Below are positions 5,204 to 5,398 of a stretch of 5,398 bases of DNA, in pieces. Position 1 is the stretch's first letter. The number at the start of each line of letters is the position of its first letter. The stretch is from assembly GCA_002419125.1 (NCBI GenBank), contig DIFL01000018.1:3654-9051 (forward strand), in the 5' to 3' direction. Made by a program: the position numbers and the translations under genes. This DNA is from Candidatus Dojkabacteria bacterium UBA5749. Its GTDB lineage: Bacteria; Patescibacteriota; Dojkabacteria; SC72. The notes beneath the pieces are model-generated. The model was not told the DNA's origin, searched no databases, and was given only the letters and a program-made list of their open reading frames with translations.

Positions 5204-5398
5204 CTATCCTAATCCTGGCATACCAAGAAATGTTGATAAAACAAAATTTACAAGGACCAAGGACAGTAAAGAAACTGCTAATCCAATTAACGATCCCGTA
5301 ATGGTTTTTTGAGCAGTTTGGACTTTTTGCTCATCTCCGCCTGCCGTCATATACATATATCCTGAGTAAACAAGCATAACAACACATACTACTGTTGC
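5204..5398 (-). CDS. T4SS pilin family protein (VirB2/TrbC-like), paralogue 1; N-terminus beyond window
   Basis: Open from the right window edge to a TAG at 5204-5206, giving the last 64 residues. They show the end of helix 1 with the conserved C-V-V-M-L (Cys at visible residue 5), the turn G-Y-M-Y-M-T-A-G-G at 13-21, a charged loop D-E-Q-K-V-Q-T-A-Q-K and a second helix at about 34-57 ending in S-T-F-L-G-M-P-G-L-G. The motif order matches the two downstream pilins. The loop is more divergent (Q-T-A-Q in place of S-K-A-T), so this is the more distant member of the trio. By analogy, the missing part should hold a signal peptide and about 55-60 residues. Its stop lies one base beyond the -35 box of the next pilin's predicted promoter. 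Confidence 0.83.
   Translation of the reverse strand, partial: ATVVCVVMLVYSGYMYMTAGGDEQKVQTAQKTITGSLIGLAVSLLSLVLVNFVLSTFLGMPGLG

Noticed and set aside
4341..5398. Type IV pilus prepilins
   Set aside because: There is no G-F-x4-E prepilin peptidase site; the leaders are type I signal peptides and there are two helices, as in VirB2-like pilins.
1..5398. Alternative genetic code (TGA as Gly or Trp), as in some Patescibacteria
   Set aside because: All frames are intact with standard stops TAA and TAG, Trp is TGG and Gly is GGN throughout, and no in-frame TGA interrupts a conserved domain.
1..5398. CRISPR array, tRNA, rRNA or insertion sequence
   Set aside because: No spaced direct repeats, no cloverleaf or rRNA-like segment and no transposase were seen; the intergenic gaps are at most 130 bases.

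Overview
The window is AT-rich (GC about one third by eye) and densely packed. All eight protein genes lie on the minus strand, so in transcription order the window reads from its right end to its left. The gene set suggests a Patescibacteria (Candidate Phyla Radiation) genome. It combines tandem small two-helix T4SS-type pilins, a bacterial PH-domain membrane protein, a small DUF5657-like two-helix protein, a PP2C-like protein and a secreted coiled-coil/SpoIID enzyme. The phylum call rests on remembered family distribution, not on a search. Stops are TAA or TAG, with no in-frame TGA, so the genetic code looks standard.

Right third (3888-5398): four small membrane proteins of the VirB2/TrbC-like pilin type follow one another. 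Three are close paralogues sharing a Y-M-T-(A/S)-G-G loop and a cysteine in the first helix; the one at the right edge lacks its start. The fourth (3888-4211) is divergent. At least two paralogues have their own promoter-like sequence (TTG-N17-TATAAT type). A hairpin separates the third pilin from the divergent one.

Middle (1923-3845): a 640-residue exported protein joins a PcsB/EnvC-like coiled-coil hairpin to a SpoIID/LytB peptidoglycan lytic transglycosylase domain whose motifs are circularly permuted relative to B. subtilis SpoIID. An extended -10 promoter lies so close to its start codon that the mRNA is predicted to be leaderless.

Left third (1-1877): three tightly linked genes encode a PH-domain membrane protein, a small two-helix protein (stop and start overlap as TAATG) and a PP2C-fold protein lacking most catalytic aspartates, cut by the window edge.

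Working model (inference): this is part of a T4SS-like cell-envelope machine. The pilins would form the fibre or channel, the SpoIID protein would open the peptidoglycan as VirB1 does in classical systems, and the PH, DUF5657-like and pseudo-phosphatase proteins would sit at the membrane or cytoplasmic face. No ATPase (VirB4-like) or channel gene is inside the window, so the assignment depends on the pilin family resemblance. No tRNA, rRNA, CRISPR array or insertion sequence was seen. No gene-free stretch exceeds 130 bases.
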